Shown here in pieces: positions 1 through 6,705 of a stretch of DNA of 9,001 nucleotides. The notes beneath the pieces are model-generated. The model was not told the origin of the DNA. It saw only the letters and a program-made list of their open reading frames with translations, and did no database searches. Each line of letters opens with the position of its first letter. Within the stretch, counting starts at the first letter, position 1. Source of the stretch: Bacteriovoracaceae bacterium (GTDB taxonomy: Bacteria; Bdellovibrionota; Bacteriovoracia; Bacteriovoracales; Bacteriovoracaceae); assembly GCA_023151145.1 (NCBI GenBank), contig JAKLJM010000069.1, positions 1-9,001 of the forward strand. Reading direction: 5' to 3'. Made by a program: the position numbers and the translations under genes.

Positions 1-1
1 T

Positions 2-877
2 TATGCTTTTGAAACGTTGGAAACTAGCTATTCAACACAAAAAAATGATTTGGTAAATTTAGTCATTGAAAATACTAAAACGACAAATCTGCAACAGACA
101 GATTTTCATGTAGAGACAGCGTTAGTTGATAGAAAAGTTATTATAAAAGATGAGAAAAACGATCTTAAAATCGTTTTCCCTATTGGTGTTGGTTCATTTG
201 ATGAAGGTGTTTTAAATGAAGGCGTGACCTCATTAATTACTCCAAGATTTAACAATGGTTTTATTCCTAAATCATCGATCATTTCAAAAAGAGAAATGCC
301 AAGATATTTTAAAGGAAAACCATTTATTAGAATTCATGATGGGGAAAAACGTACAGAGATTGGTTTCCATATTGAAATTAACGATTATTTCAATAGAGGA
401 TTCGATTCTCATGGTTGTATGAGATTAAGAGAAGAAGATCTTCAAGCGTTTCATGATCTATTGATGTACGGACCAAAATCTCAAACTCCAGTAGTGGTGA
501 AATATCGTTTACAAGACGATGCGGATCATCCTGCCAGTTTAAATAACAAATATTTTAAAACAGTTATTAATAAAGGAACGAAGACGGAGCCCTTCTTTAT
601 TTTAGATAGAGATAATTTAGTTCAAGTTGGTTACAGAGATAATGTTGCACCTCCAATTGATCAATTGTTTGATGATGAAAATGATAACTATTATGAGTTA
701 TTAAGCTATAATACTGAAGCTCAATTAAAAGAACAAAATGAAAGACGTGCCAAACAATGTCGATTGAAAGTTGAAACTAAAGAAATTAAAGAAAAAGATT
801 TCGACAAATGTATGGATGATGGAAAGAGAAAGGGCAGTGTTGGGGATTGGATCTATAGAAAATGGGTGCACGGTTAA
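2..877 (+). CDS. L,D-transpeptidase (YkuD domain), 5' end outside the window
   Basis: The reading frame is open to the left edge, so the true start lies upstream. The in-frame TTG at 17 is not a convincing start, because no Shine-Dalgarno precedes it and the frame continues through it. The protein carries the YkuD catalytic signature: a His in GFHIE, then SHGCMR, with the nucleophile Cys codon at 416-418. This is the active site of L,D-transpeptidases, periplasmic enzymes that make 3-3 peptidoglycan cross-links or attach proteins to the wall. After the catalytic domain there is a tail of about 120 residues, acidic in the middle (DDENDNYY), then Lys/Glu-rich with two Cys (CRLK and KCMDD), that I do not recognise. 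The export signal would be in the missing N-terminus. The stop codon lies within the loop of a hairpin at 866-886. Family assignment is firm. The exact reaction, and whether it acts on self or other cell walls, cannot be read from the sequence. Confidence 0.88.
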   Translation, partial: YAFETLETSYSTQKNDLVNLVIENTKTTNLQQTDFHVETALVDRKVIIKDEKNDLKIVFPIGVGSFDEGVLNEGVTSLITPRFNNGFIPKSSIISKREMPRYFKGKPFIRIHDGEKRTEIGFHIEINDYFNRGFDSHGCMRLREEDLQAFHDLLMYGPKSQTPVVVKYRLQDDADHPASLNNKYFKTVINKGTKTEPFFILDRDNLVQVGYRDNVAPPIDQLFDDENDNYYELLSYNTEAQLKEQNERRAKQCRLKVETKEIKEKDFDKCMDDGKRKGSVGDWIYRKWVHG

Positions 878-886
878 GCCGTGCAC
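866..886. terminator. Perfect 8-bp hairpin between convergent genes, likely bidirectional terminator
   Basis: GTGCACGG (866-873) and CCGTGCAC (879-886) pair perfectly around the 5-base loop TTAAG, which holds most of the upstream TAA stop (875-877). It sits between the end of the L,D-transpeptidase gene and the end of cdd, where a shared terminator is expected. The U-tract is poor on both sides. Rightward it is followed by GTCACAAATATTT. Leftward (serving cdd) it is followed by a run of four T after two C. It may therefore work partly as an mRNA 3'-end stabiliser. Confidence 0.55.
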
Positions 887-903
887 GTCACAAATATTTA
901 AGA

Positions 904-1302
904 TTATTTGTTTAAATAATCTGGCGTAAAACTTAAGGGCATGATTTCGGTAAACTTATATTCCGTTTCATGCCCTTTGCCATTTCCGATGACTAGTTTC
1001 ATTTCAGGATCTGCAAATTCACTCATCACTTGGCGACACATCCCACAAGGTGGCCATCCATCTTCAGAGTAAACGTAGATTTTTTTTATTTTCATTCCAC
1101 CAGTTTCAGACATTGCTTTCCAGATTGCGACTCTTTCAGCACAAACAGTTGCGCCGTAGCTAGAGTTTTCAATATTACAACCCGAAAATATTTTGCCATC
1201 ACTTGTTTCAAGTGCTGATCCAATTTTTGCGTTTGAGTAAGGAGAGTAAGCATGTTGAGATTGAGCTTTGGCTTTTTCTCTAAGAAGTTGGTTGGTGCTC
1301 AT
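904..1302 (-). CDS. cdd: Cytidine deaminase
   Basis: This 132-residue protein has the usual length of the small, tetrameric, zinc-dependent cytidine deaminases. These hydrolyse cytidine and deoxycytidine to uridine and deoxyuridine plus ammonia in the cytoplasm. All active-site elements are visible. CAE at residues 54-56 gives the zinc Cys and the proton-shuttling Glu. PCGMC at 85-89 gives the other two zinc Cys. The substrate-binding segment GCNIEN is at 41-46. The start is supported by a GGAG Shine-Dalgarno (1310-1313) seven bases upstream, inside the end of punA. It is the last gene of the deoA-punA-cdd operon, and its ATG overlaps the punA stop by one base (TAATG), implying translational coupling. 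Its uridine product feeds the pyrimidine phosphorylase encoded two genes upstream. Confidence 0.95.
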   Translation of the reverse strand: MSTNQLLREKAKAQSQHAYSPYSNAKIGSALETSDGKIFSGCNIENSSYGATVCAERVAIWKAMSETGGMKIKKIYVYSEDGWPPCGMCRQVMSEFADPEMKLVIGNGKGHETEYKFTEIMPLSFTPDYLNK

Positions 1303-2147
1303 TATTGATCTCCAATTTTTTGAATAGTGAGTTTTAAAAGATTGGTAAAAAACGACATAGCTTTTAAAGCTTCGTCTTTTATGTCTTCGTGTTTTAGTTT
1401 TTGATTGAGAATTCCTGCTCCCATATTGGTAATGCAGGAAACGCCGGCTACTCTCACGCCCATATGATGTAGAACGATGGCCTCAGGAACTGTCGACATC
1501 CCCACCATGTCTGCACCAAGTGTTCTAAACATTCTAATCTCAGCAGGAGTTTCGTATGTGGGGCCGAGAACACCTGCATAAACACCGTGATGAAGTGTTT
1601 GATTGAGTTCTTTGGCGCTTTGATCAAAGAGAGCATTTAGTTCGCGATTATATGCTTCACCCATATCAGGAAAGCGTGGACCAAATTCGTCAAAATTGGG
1701 ACCAACTAATGGGTTTCTTCCAGTTAAATTTAAATGATCTGTAATGAGTGCTAAGTCTCCTGGCTTGTATGAGAGATTAATACCTCCAGAAGCGTTAGTG
1801 AGAATAATATTTTTAACACCTAATCTTCCAAGAGTTCTTACTCCAAAAACCACATCATGGTGCTCATAGCCCTCATAGGCATGTACGCGACCTTGCAAAA
1901 GAAAAACTGGGATTTTTTGTAAATAACCAAAAATCAGTGCTCCTTTATGACCTTCAACTTTTGTCGTTTTAAAATGAGGAATGTCTTGGAAAGGGAGAAT
2001 AATTTTATTTTCCAACTGATCGACAAATTCACCAAGGCCTGAACCTAAAACCACGGCCGTTTTAGGAACAACTGGGATCTTCGTTAAAATATATGTTTTT
2101 GCTTCATCATGTTTTTGTAGGATCTGTTGATTTATTGTCGCTGTCAT
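1302..2147 (-). CDS. punA: Purine nucleoside phosphorylase, trimeric PNP-I type
   Basis: The 281-residue protein matches the trimeric purine nucleoside phosphorylases. These cleave inosine, guanosine and their deoxy forms with phosphate to give the free base and (deoxy)ribose-1-phosphate. Visible motifs include the phosphate-binding GSGLG (35-39), His67 in EGHKG, GRVHAYEGY (86-94, with the conserved Arg and His), and GPTYETPAE (195-203, with Glu199). VGMSTVPEA and CITNMGAG follow, with Asn241. The Glu199/Asn241 pair corresponds to the residues that recognise 6-oxopurines in the human enzyme, so adenosine is probably a poor substrate; this is inferred from the family. The Shine-Dalgarno is weak (GAGAAAA region), but the ATG overlaps the deoA stop as TAATG, so translation is likely re-initiated from deoA. 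It is the middle gene of the operon. Confidence 0.95.
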   Translation of the reverse strand: MTATINQQILQKHDEAKTYILTKIPVVPKTAVVLGSGLGEFVDQLENKIILPFQDIPHFKTTKVEGHKGALIFGYLQKIPVFLLQGRVHAYEGYEHHDVVFGVRTLGRLGVKNIILTNASGGINLSYKPGDLALITDHLNLTGRNPLVGPNFDEFGPRFPDMGEAYNRELNALFDQSAKELNQTLHHGVYAGVLGPTYETPAEIRMFRTLGADMVGMSTVPEAIVLHHMGVRVAGVSCITNMGAGILNQKLKHEDIKDEALKAMSFFTNLLKLTIQKIGDQ

Positions 2148-3481
2148 TATTTTCTCACAATTTTAACTTTAACTTCTTGTATAAGCTTTTTCTTGGTCGG
2201 TTTAGTTTTTTTAATTTCAATATCTTTTGTTAGAATCGATTTCGCAATCTCTTCAACTAAGCTATCTTGCTTTGGTCGGTAGTGAACAGTTAGGAGAGTT
2301 TCTCCTTTTTTTACGGCATCACCAATTTTTTTATTTAAAACAAACCCAACTGCAAAATCAATCTTATCTTCTGCTTTCATGCGACCACCACCGAGTTTTA
2401 CACAGTGAAGACCCATTTCTTTACAAGAAATTTTTGACACAAATCCTGCTTTGGTTGCTTTGATGTCGATAGTTTTTTCTGCGGTTGGAAGTTTTGAATA
2501 GTCATCAATAAAACTTGGATCGCCGCCTTGGGCGATGATCATTTCTCTAAAATATTTTAAAGCTTCACCATTTTCTAATACGACTGTGGCTTTTTTGATT
2601 CCTTCGGCATGACTTTTGGCAAGGCCAGCAAGATAGATCATTCCACCAGCAAGACTTAAGCTTAATTCTGTTAAATCTTTTGGACCTTTTCCTTTGAGGG
2701 TTTCAACGCTTTCAATGATCTCTAAACTATTTCCGATCATAAGACCTAATGGTTGATTCATGTCGGTAATCATGGTCATCATGTTTTTCTTAAAACGCAC
2801 ACCTGTTTCTAAAATAGATTGCGCTAATAACTTTGCTTTTTTGCTTTCTTTCATGAAAGCACCATCACCAGTTTTAACATCCATGACAATTCCACTTGCA
2901 CCTTCGGCAAGTTTTTTGCTCATGATAGAAGCAGTGATTAAAGGAATTGATTCTACAGTGGCGGTAACATCACGAAGAGCATAGATCTTTTTATCTGCTG
3001 GTGCGATTTCTTTAGTTTGTCCAATTAATACCAATCCTCTTTCTTTCATTCCTTTTTGGAAATCATCAAGAGAAATCTCTGTTTTAAAACCTTTGACAGC
3101 TTCAATCTTATCGACGGTTCCACCAGTGTGACCTAAACCACGCCCTGCGATCATGGGAACCATTACGCCACATGCGCGGGCAATCGGAGCTAGGATGAAA
3201 GAAGTTTTATCTCCTACACCACCAGTAGAGTGTTTATCGATAAAATGTCTTTCTTTGAAATCCAAGACTCGACCGGAGTAGAGCATGGCATCTGTGAGTG
3301 CACGAGTTTCTTCTTTGTCCATGCCGTTTAAATAAATGGCCATCAGAAGTGCAGACATTTGATAATCAGCAATACTTCCCTCAGTTAGTCCAGTAATGAA
3401 CCATTTGATTTCGTCTGTTGTAAGTTTTCCTTTATCTCGTTTCTTTTGTATAATATTATAAGCAGTAAAGTTTTGACTCAT
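2147..3481 (-). CDS. deoA: Thymidine/pyrimidine-nucleoside phosphorylase
   Basis: The 444-residue protein is a nucleoside phosphorylase-II family member. It splits thymidine, and possibly uridine, with phosphate into base plus (deoxy)ribose-1-phosphate. The phosphate-binding signature DKHSTGGVGDKTS lies at 82-94, followed by AGRGLGHTGGTVDKIEA at about 112-128. The pyrimidine-contacting Arg, Ser and Lys are seen in YALRD and ITASIMSKK. Length is close to E. coli DeoA and Bacillus Pdp, and the sequence alone does not settle thymidine-only versus broad specificity. The C-terminus carries a lysine-rich tail of about 20 residues (KKTKPTKKK) beyond the usual end. The start fits family N-termini (NIIQKKRD follows), although the Shine-Dalgarno is weak (GGAA about ten bases upstream). 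It is the first gene of the operon, with a likely promoter at 3505-3533. No deoC, deoB or nucleoside transporter gene is in view. Confidence 0.93.
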   Translation of the reverse strand: MSQNFTAYNIIQKKRDKGKLTTDEIKWFITGLTEGSIADYQMSALLMAIYLNGMDKEETRALTDAMLYSGRVLDFKERHFIDKHSTGGVGDKTSFILAPIARACGVMVPMIAGRGLGHTGGTVDKIEAVKGFKTEISLDDFQKGMKERGLVLIGQTKEIAPADKKIYALRDVTATVESIPLITASIMSKKLAEGASGIVMDVKTGDGAFMKESKKAKLLAQSILETGVRFKKNMMTMITDMNQPLGLMIGNSLEIIESVETLKGKGPKDLTELSLSLAGGMIYLAGLAKSHAEGIKKATVVLENGEALKYFREMIIAQGGDPSFIDDYSKLPTAEKTIDIKATKAGFVSKISCKEMGLHCVKLGGGRMKAEDKIDFAVGFVLNKKIGDAVKKGETLLTVHYRPKQDSLVEEIAKSILTKDIEIKKTKPTKKKLIQEVKVKIVRK

Positions 3482-3504
3482 AGAGGGTTCCAGGTTCGCA
3501 GTAG

Positions 3505-3533
3505 TTAATAATTTTAAAATAATTTTTAAACAA
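3505..3533 (-). promoter_or_regulatory. Predicted sigma-70-type promoter of deoA-punA-cdd
   Basis: Read on the minus strand, TTGTTT (3533-3528) is separated by 17 bases from TATTAA (3510-3505). That predicts transcription starting near 3498 and a leader of about 17 bases. Four of six bases match at the -10 and three of six at the -35. The surrounding DNA is extremely AT-rich, so a chance match is possible. No operator is recognisable. Confidence 0.4.
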
Positions 3534-3554
3534 TTTTTTGAAGATGTTCATAAT
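3526..3554 (+). promoter_or_regulatory. Weak predicted promoter of the 141-aa membrane protein gene
   Basis: CATAAT (3549-3554) is a good -10 candidate, matching five of six bases. It sits 17 bases after a poor -35, TTAAAC (3526-3531). Transcription would start near 3561, leaving a leader of about 24 bases that contains AAAGG (3571-3575) nine bases before the ATG. Its -35 overlaps the -35 of the divergent deoA promoter, so the two may compete for polymerase. Confidence 0.3.
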
Positions 3555-3584
3555 AAAAAAACATCAAAGCAAAGGCCAGAAGAG

Positions 3585-4010
3585 ATGACAAAATTACGCT
3601 TAACTTCCTTGATCTTATTAGTAACACTAATGCTTGGTTCAGCTACAGCTAATGCTCAGGATGCAAAAACCTCATCTGGCTCAGTTGATCCCATGAGTGA
3701 TCTCTATATTGTCTTAGGGGCAGGTTCTGCGGGAGCAATATTGGGTCTTTCAACTTTATCTTTTGCTTCAGAACCATCTAAAAAAATAAAAAATGTTTCT
3801 ATGGGAGCAGCGGTGGGAATCATTCTCGGCGTTGGGATTGTTATTTATAACCAAGCGACCAGAGCTTCCACTGAAATCTACACAGATTCACAAGCTTTAC
3901 CTCTATCACCAGAGAGATTTGCTCAAGAAACACGTTTTGAATTTGCCAATTCCTCTACGTTTGACTCTTTTCGCCAAGAAGAATGGGTGAATTTCCAGTT
4001 TAATTTCTAG
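3585..4010 (+). CDS. Small exported membrane protein, function unknown
   Basis: I do not recognise this 141-residue protein. Residues 1-24 look like a Sec signal peptide: Lys/Arg at 3-5, a Leu-rich core, and ANA before Gln25 as signal peptidase I site. The mature part has two hydrophobic stretches rich in Gly and small residues, at about 38-60 (LGAGSAGAILGL) and 71-89 (MGAAVGIILGVGI). They resemble glycine-zipper helices that pack against each other, joined by a short lysine-containing loop (SKKIKN). A polar tail of about 50 residues follows, ending in FQFNF. The terminal Phe recalls outer-membrane insertion signals, but a two-helix protein more likely stays in the inner membrane. The start is supported by AAAGG nine bases upstream. 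The gene lies 83 bases before rng on the same strand, so read-through into rng is possible. Being real is likely; its role is unknown. Confidence 0.75.
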   Translation: MTKLRLTSLILLVTLMLGSATANAQDAKTSSGSVDPMSDLYIVLGAGSAGAILGLSTLSFASEPSKKIKNVSMGAAVGIILGVGIVIYNQATRASTEIYTDSQALPLSPERFAQETRFEFANSSTFDSFRQEEWVNFQFNF

Positions 4011-4097
4011 GATTCCTTCTAAAATTGCCTATTTTTGTAAGACCATGAATCCTTTGATAGAATGGAAAAGATTATATATTTAAAGGATTCCTCATGG
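4009..4097 (+). promoter_or_regulatory. Alternative-pairing element covering the rng ribosome binding site and start
   Basis: Three related blocks are visible. Block A is AGGATTCCT (4009-4017), at the stop codon of the upstream gene. Block B is GAATCCTTT (4047-4055). Block C is AAAGGATTC (4082-4090), which contains the rng Shine-Dalgarno. B and C are a perfect 9-bp inverted repeat, extended by CCAT (4043-4046) pairing with ATGG (4094-4097) across a 3-base bulge. This would hide both the Shine-Dalgarno and the start codon. B can instead pair with A over 7 bp (4009-4015 with 4047-4053), which would free the ribosome binding site. Only a transcript starting upstream of 4043 would contain B. Function is inference. 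Confidence 0.4.
4035..4063 (+). promoter_or_regulatory. Predicted sigma-70-type promoter of rng
   Basis: TTGTAA (4035-4040) is followed after 17 bases by TAGAAT (4058-4063), matching the consensus at four and five of six positions. Transcription would start near 4070 and give a 24-base leader with AAAGGA (4082-4087) six bases before the ATG. Such a transcript would lack block B of the pairing element, so it would escape the proposed occlusion. Confidence 0.5.
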
Positions 4098-5677
4098 CTA
4101 AACAACTAATTATCAACCAGACACTCAATGAGTGTCGGGCTGCGCTTATTGAGAATAATGAAATTCTCGATTTTCTAATGGAGCGCAATCATCCTCAAAA
4201 TCATAAAGATTTTCCGTTTGTCGGAAATATCTACAAAGGTAAAGTCATTCGTGTACTGCCTGGAATGCAATCAGCTTTTATTGACATTGGCTTTGAAAAA
4301 GCAGCTTTCTTATATGTCGATGACGCCTACATTCCAACTTTAGAAGAACAACGTGAAATGGCCGAAAAATCACGTAAGAGCATGGAGGAAAGTGGTCGCA
4401 TGGGGGAAGTTATTCCTGATGAGATGAGCACACTTTCTGAAGCCGTTAATATGCGTTTTCGTCCAGACATTAATATCGAAGAATTTTTAAAAGAAGGCGA
4501 AGAGATTTTAGTTCAAGTAGCGAAAGAACCTATTTCAACTAAAGGGCCAAGAGTGACTCGTCACTTAACGTTTGCCGGTCGCCACATTGTTTTTATGCCC
4601 TTCATTGAACACACTGGTGTTTCAAGACGAATTGAATCTGACGAAGAACGTGATCGTTTAAAAGAAGTTCTGGAAACCATTCGACCTGAGGGTACGGGAA
4701 TTATTGCTCGTACTGTGGCCGAAGGTCAGTCGTATAAGACTTTAAAATTTGACTATAATTTACTGGTGAAATTGTGGAAAGATGTTCAAAAGAAAGCTGA
4801 AAAACCGAAAGCTCCATTGCTTATTTATCAGGATTTGAATTTCATTCAACGAGTTATGCGTGATATTACGGATGAAGATGTTGATGAAATTATTGTAGAT
4901 GATAAAGAAAATTTAAAAGAAGTAGAAAGATTTGTTCAAAAATTTTTACCTAATATCAAAGGTAAATATAAATTGTATCAGAATGATGAAATCCCACTTT
5001 TTGAAAAATTTGGTATCGATATCGAATTAGAGCGAGCGATCAGTAATAAAGTTTTTTTAAAATCTGGTGGTTCATTAAATATTGATCAAACTGAAGCCTT
5101 AGTTTCTATTGATGTTAATACCGGAAAATTTGTTGGTAGAAAAACATTTGAAGAAACAATTCTTAAAACGAATTTAGAGGCTGTAAAAGAAATTTCTTAT
5201 CAATTACGTCTAAGAAATTGTGGTGGGATTATCATCATCGATTTCATTGATATGGAAAAAGAAGAAAGTCGTCAAACGGTTTACAATGCCTTATTAGAAG
5301 CCTTGAAAAAAGATCGTTCTAAAACCAACGTCCTGCCAATTTCTGGCCTAGGTCTAGTTGAAATGACCAGAAAAAGAACGAGGGACACTCTGGCACGAGT
5401 CATGTGTGAACCTTGTCCGTATTGTGAAGGAACGGGGAGAGTGAAATCGACACTCACTGTTTGTTACGAGTTGATTCGTGAATTAAATAAAGCTCTTGCC
5501 AAAACGAAAGCACAAAAAGTATCTATTTTTGCTCACCCTGAAGTTACGAATCGATTATGTGGTGAAGATTTTGATCTTATTGAAACGCTTGAAGAAGCTC
5601 ATGGGAAAAGTATTACGATTCGCTCTGAAAATAATTACCATATTGAGCAATACGAGATCTTTCCCCAAGAGTATTAA
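4094..5677 (+). CDS. rng: Ribonuclease G/E family endoribonuclease
   Basis: The 527-residue protein is close to E. coli RNase G along its whole length and lacks the long degradosome-scaffold tail of RNase E. It cleaves AU-rich single-stranded RNA with a preference for 5'-monophosphate ends, in 16S rRNA maturation and mRNA decay. The S1 RNA-binding domain begins at about residue 40 (VGNIYKGKVIRVLPGMQSAF). It contains a charged insertion at roughly 82-125 that makes it longer than E. coli RNase G. The catalytic metal-binding Asp340 (SIDVNTG) and Asp383 (IIDFIDM) are 43 residues apart, as in RNase E. Cys441 and Cys444 (CPYC) form the zinc-link used for dimer and tetramer assembly. The small domain follows to the C-terminus. 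The start is set by AAAGGA six bases upstream. It has its own likely promoter and a leader that could be translationally controlled. Confidence 0.95.
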   Translation: MAKQLIINQTLNECRAALIENNEILDFLMERNHPQNHKDFPFVGNIYKGKVIRVLPGMQSAFIDIGFEKAAFLYVDDAYIPTLEEQREMAEKSRKSMEESGRMGEVIPDEMSTLSEAVNMRFRPDINIEEFLKEGEEILVQVAKEPISTKGPRVTRHLTFAGRHIVFMPFIEHTGVSRRIESDEERDRLKEVLETIRPEGTGIIARTVAEGQSYKTLKFDYNLLVKLWKDVQKKAEKPKAPLLIYQDLNFIQRVMRDITDEDVDEIIVDDKENLKEVERFVQKFLPNIKGKYKLYQNDEIPLFEKFGIDIELERAISNKVFLKSGGSLNIDQTEALVSIDVNTGKFVGRKTFEETILKTNLEAVKEISYQLRLRNCGGIIIIDFIDMEKEESRQTVYNALLEALKKDRSKTNVLPISGLGLVEMTRKRTRDTLARVMCEPCPYCEGTGRVKSTLTVCYELIRELNKALAKTKAQKVSIFAHPEVTNRLCGEDFDLIETLEEAHGKSITIRSENNYHIEQYEIFPQEY

Positions 5678-5682
5678 CCGAT

Positions 5683-6705
5683 TTATCGAGAGATTGATTT
5701 TGAAATATTTTCAAATAAATCTGCAATCCAATCAAAAAATGATTTAAAAATATTTCTCCCGGTGTTGTTAACGGCAACATCGGGCTTCACTAATTCTACC
5801 GCTTGAAATTCTTCTTCTACATTCTGCACAGCCATTTTTCGATTTGCCCCTTTTGATTTAAGAATTTCATAGACAACACCCTCTAGTGGAGCTCCTAGGC
5901 CTGCGCTGGTATTTTCCATAATCGTCGCACTTCCACCTGGATGCCAGACAGGGATAGGAGTACGTGCTTTATTACACATTTTTCCACGATAAAGTCCGGT
6001 TGGTTCAGAGAGTGCCAATGGCTGATCACTATAATTAGGTGAACTCAGTTTTTGAAAATCAACACTTCCAGTCCCAAGACTAACGCCAGAGTTTTGAGTA
6101 ATTTGAGTTTCTGTTTTGATTTGCCCAAACCATGGAATATTTCTTCCATGTTGAGACCTTGCATGAGGATCTCCTGAATAACCATTAGGCAATGGCTTAA
6201 TCGCTACAGCATTTGGTTTTTTAATATCATCATCACAATAAAAATCAGCTTCAGTTTCTTTGTATTCATATTCGTCACAAATCCCTAAAACGTGCATATA
6301 TTCATGAAGCATTGCACGCGCAGCTGTACCTGTCGTTATTACGGGAATTCCTCCCTGAGCAGCAGAGCCTCCCCATTTATCCATTTTTTTTACGATCATC
6401 ACTTGATCCCCGCCCCGACGAGCAGACTCTCTCGTTAATTCACTTGTATTATCACAAGCAACTAAACGATCGATGCCGTTTTTACTTTCACAATCAAGTT
6501 TGTCAGATGGAACCTGAACAATTTCAAATTCAACATTAAAAGCTGTAAACGGATAGGTTTTTTTCATCTCGTCTACCACTTCTTGTGCTTTGGTTTGGTC
6601 TGGTTGATCGGTAAAGATCGTATATTTTAAAGCATGTGAAGATTGACTAAAGAGCGAGAGAAAAATAAGGATGGTAAGAGATTTTTTCGTGTTAAATTTT
6701 ACCAT
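5683..6705 (-). CDS. Secreted metzincin-like zinc metalloprotease
   Basis: The 340-residue protein has a signal peptide (1-25, ending SSHA before Leu26) and is exported. The zinc signature is HEYMHVLGICD at 134-144, an exact HExxHxxGxxD: His134, His138 and Asp144 as ligands and Glu135 as catalytic base. This Asp-ligand form of the metzincin motif is known from snapalysin (M7). The DEY that closes it also recalls family M64. A candidate Met-turn is TIMEN (Met263). Five Cys (72, 84, 143, 157, 244) suggest disulphides after export. The C-terminus (about 318-340) is an aromatic-rich amphipathic helix. There is no long propeptide: the mature domain begins soon after the signal. The start has AGGAGA seven bases upstream and overlaps the preceding gene by 7 bases. 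Protease class is well supported, but the family and substrate are not known to me. Confidence 0.8.
   Translation of the reverse strand: MVKFNTKKSLTILIFLSLFSQSSHALKYTIFTDQPDQTKAQEVVDEMKKTYPFTAFNVEFEIVQVPSDKLDCESKNGIDRLVACDNTSELTRESARRGGDQVMIVKKMDKWGGSAAQGGIPVITTGTAARAMLHEYMHVLGICDEYEYKETEADFYCDDDIKKPNAVAIKPLPNGYSGDPHARSQHGRNIPWFGQIKTETQITQNSGVSLGTGSVDFQKLSSPNYSDQPLALSEPTGLYRGKMCNKARTPIPVWHPGGSATIMENTSAGLGAPLEGVVYEILKSKGANRKMAVQNVEEEFQAVELVKPDVAVNNTGRNIFKSFFDWIADLFENISKSISR

Noticed and set aside
17..19. TTG as the start codon of the L,D-transpeptidase gene
   Set aside because: There is no Shine-Dalgarno, the frame is open upstream to the window edge, and the protein would lack an export signal.
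2227..2984. Open frames on the plus strand opposite deoA
   Set aside because: They lack ribosome binding sites and protein-like composition, and lie entirely antisense to a well-conserved enzyme gene.
3485..3497. GGTTC-CA-GGTTC repeat resembling a tRNA T-loop
   Set aside because: No acceptor, D-arm or anticodon structure surrounds it, so it is only a short direct repeat before deoA.
4003..4036. AATTT/AAATT imperfect hairpin plus T-run after the 141-aa protein gene, as a terminator
   Set aside because: The stem is AT-only at its base and contains a bulge. The T-run is offset from the stem, so read-through into rng cannot be excluded.
5699..5715. TTTGAAA-TAT-TTTCAAA hairpin just past the rng stop, as a terminator
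   Set aside because: The stem has a single G-C pair and no T-run follows. It lies within the coding region of the convergent gene and is expected by chance in such AT-rich DNA.
6272..6306. Placing the metalloprotease in family M64 (IgA peptidase-like) because of DEY after HExxH
   Set aside because: The spacing is HExxH plus five residues before DEY, one fewer than I recall for M64, and fits the HExxHxxGxxD metzincin pattern better. I left the family open.
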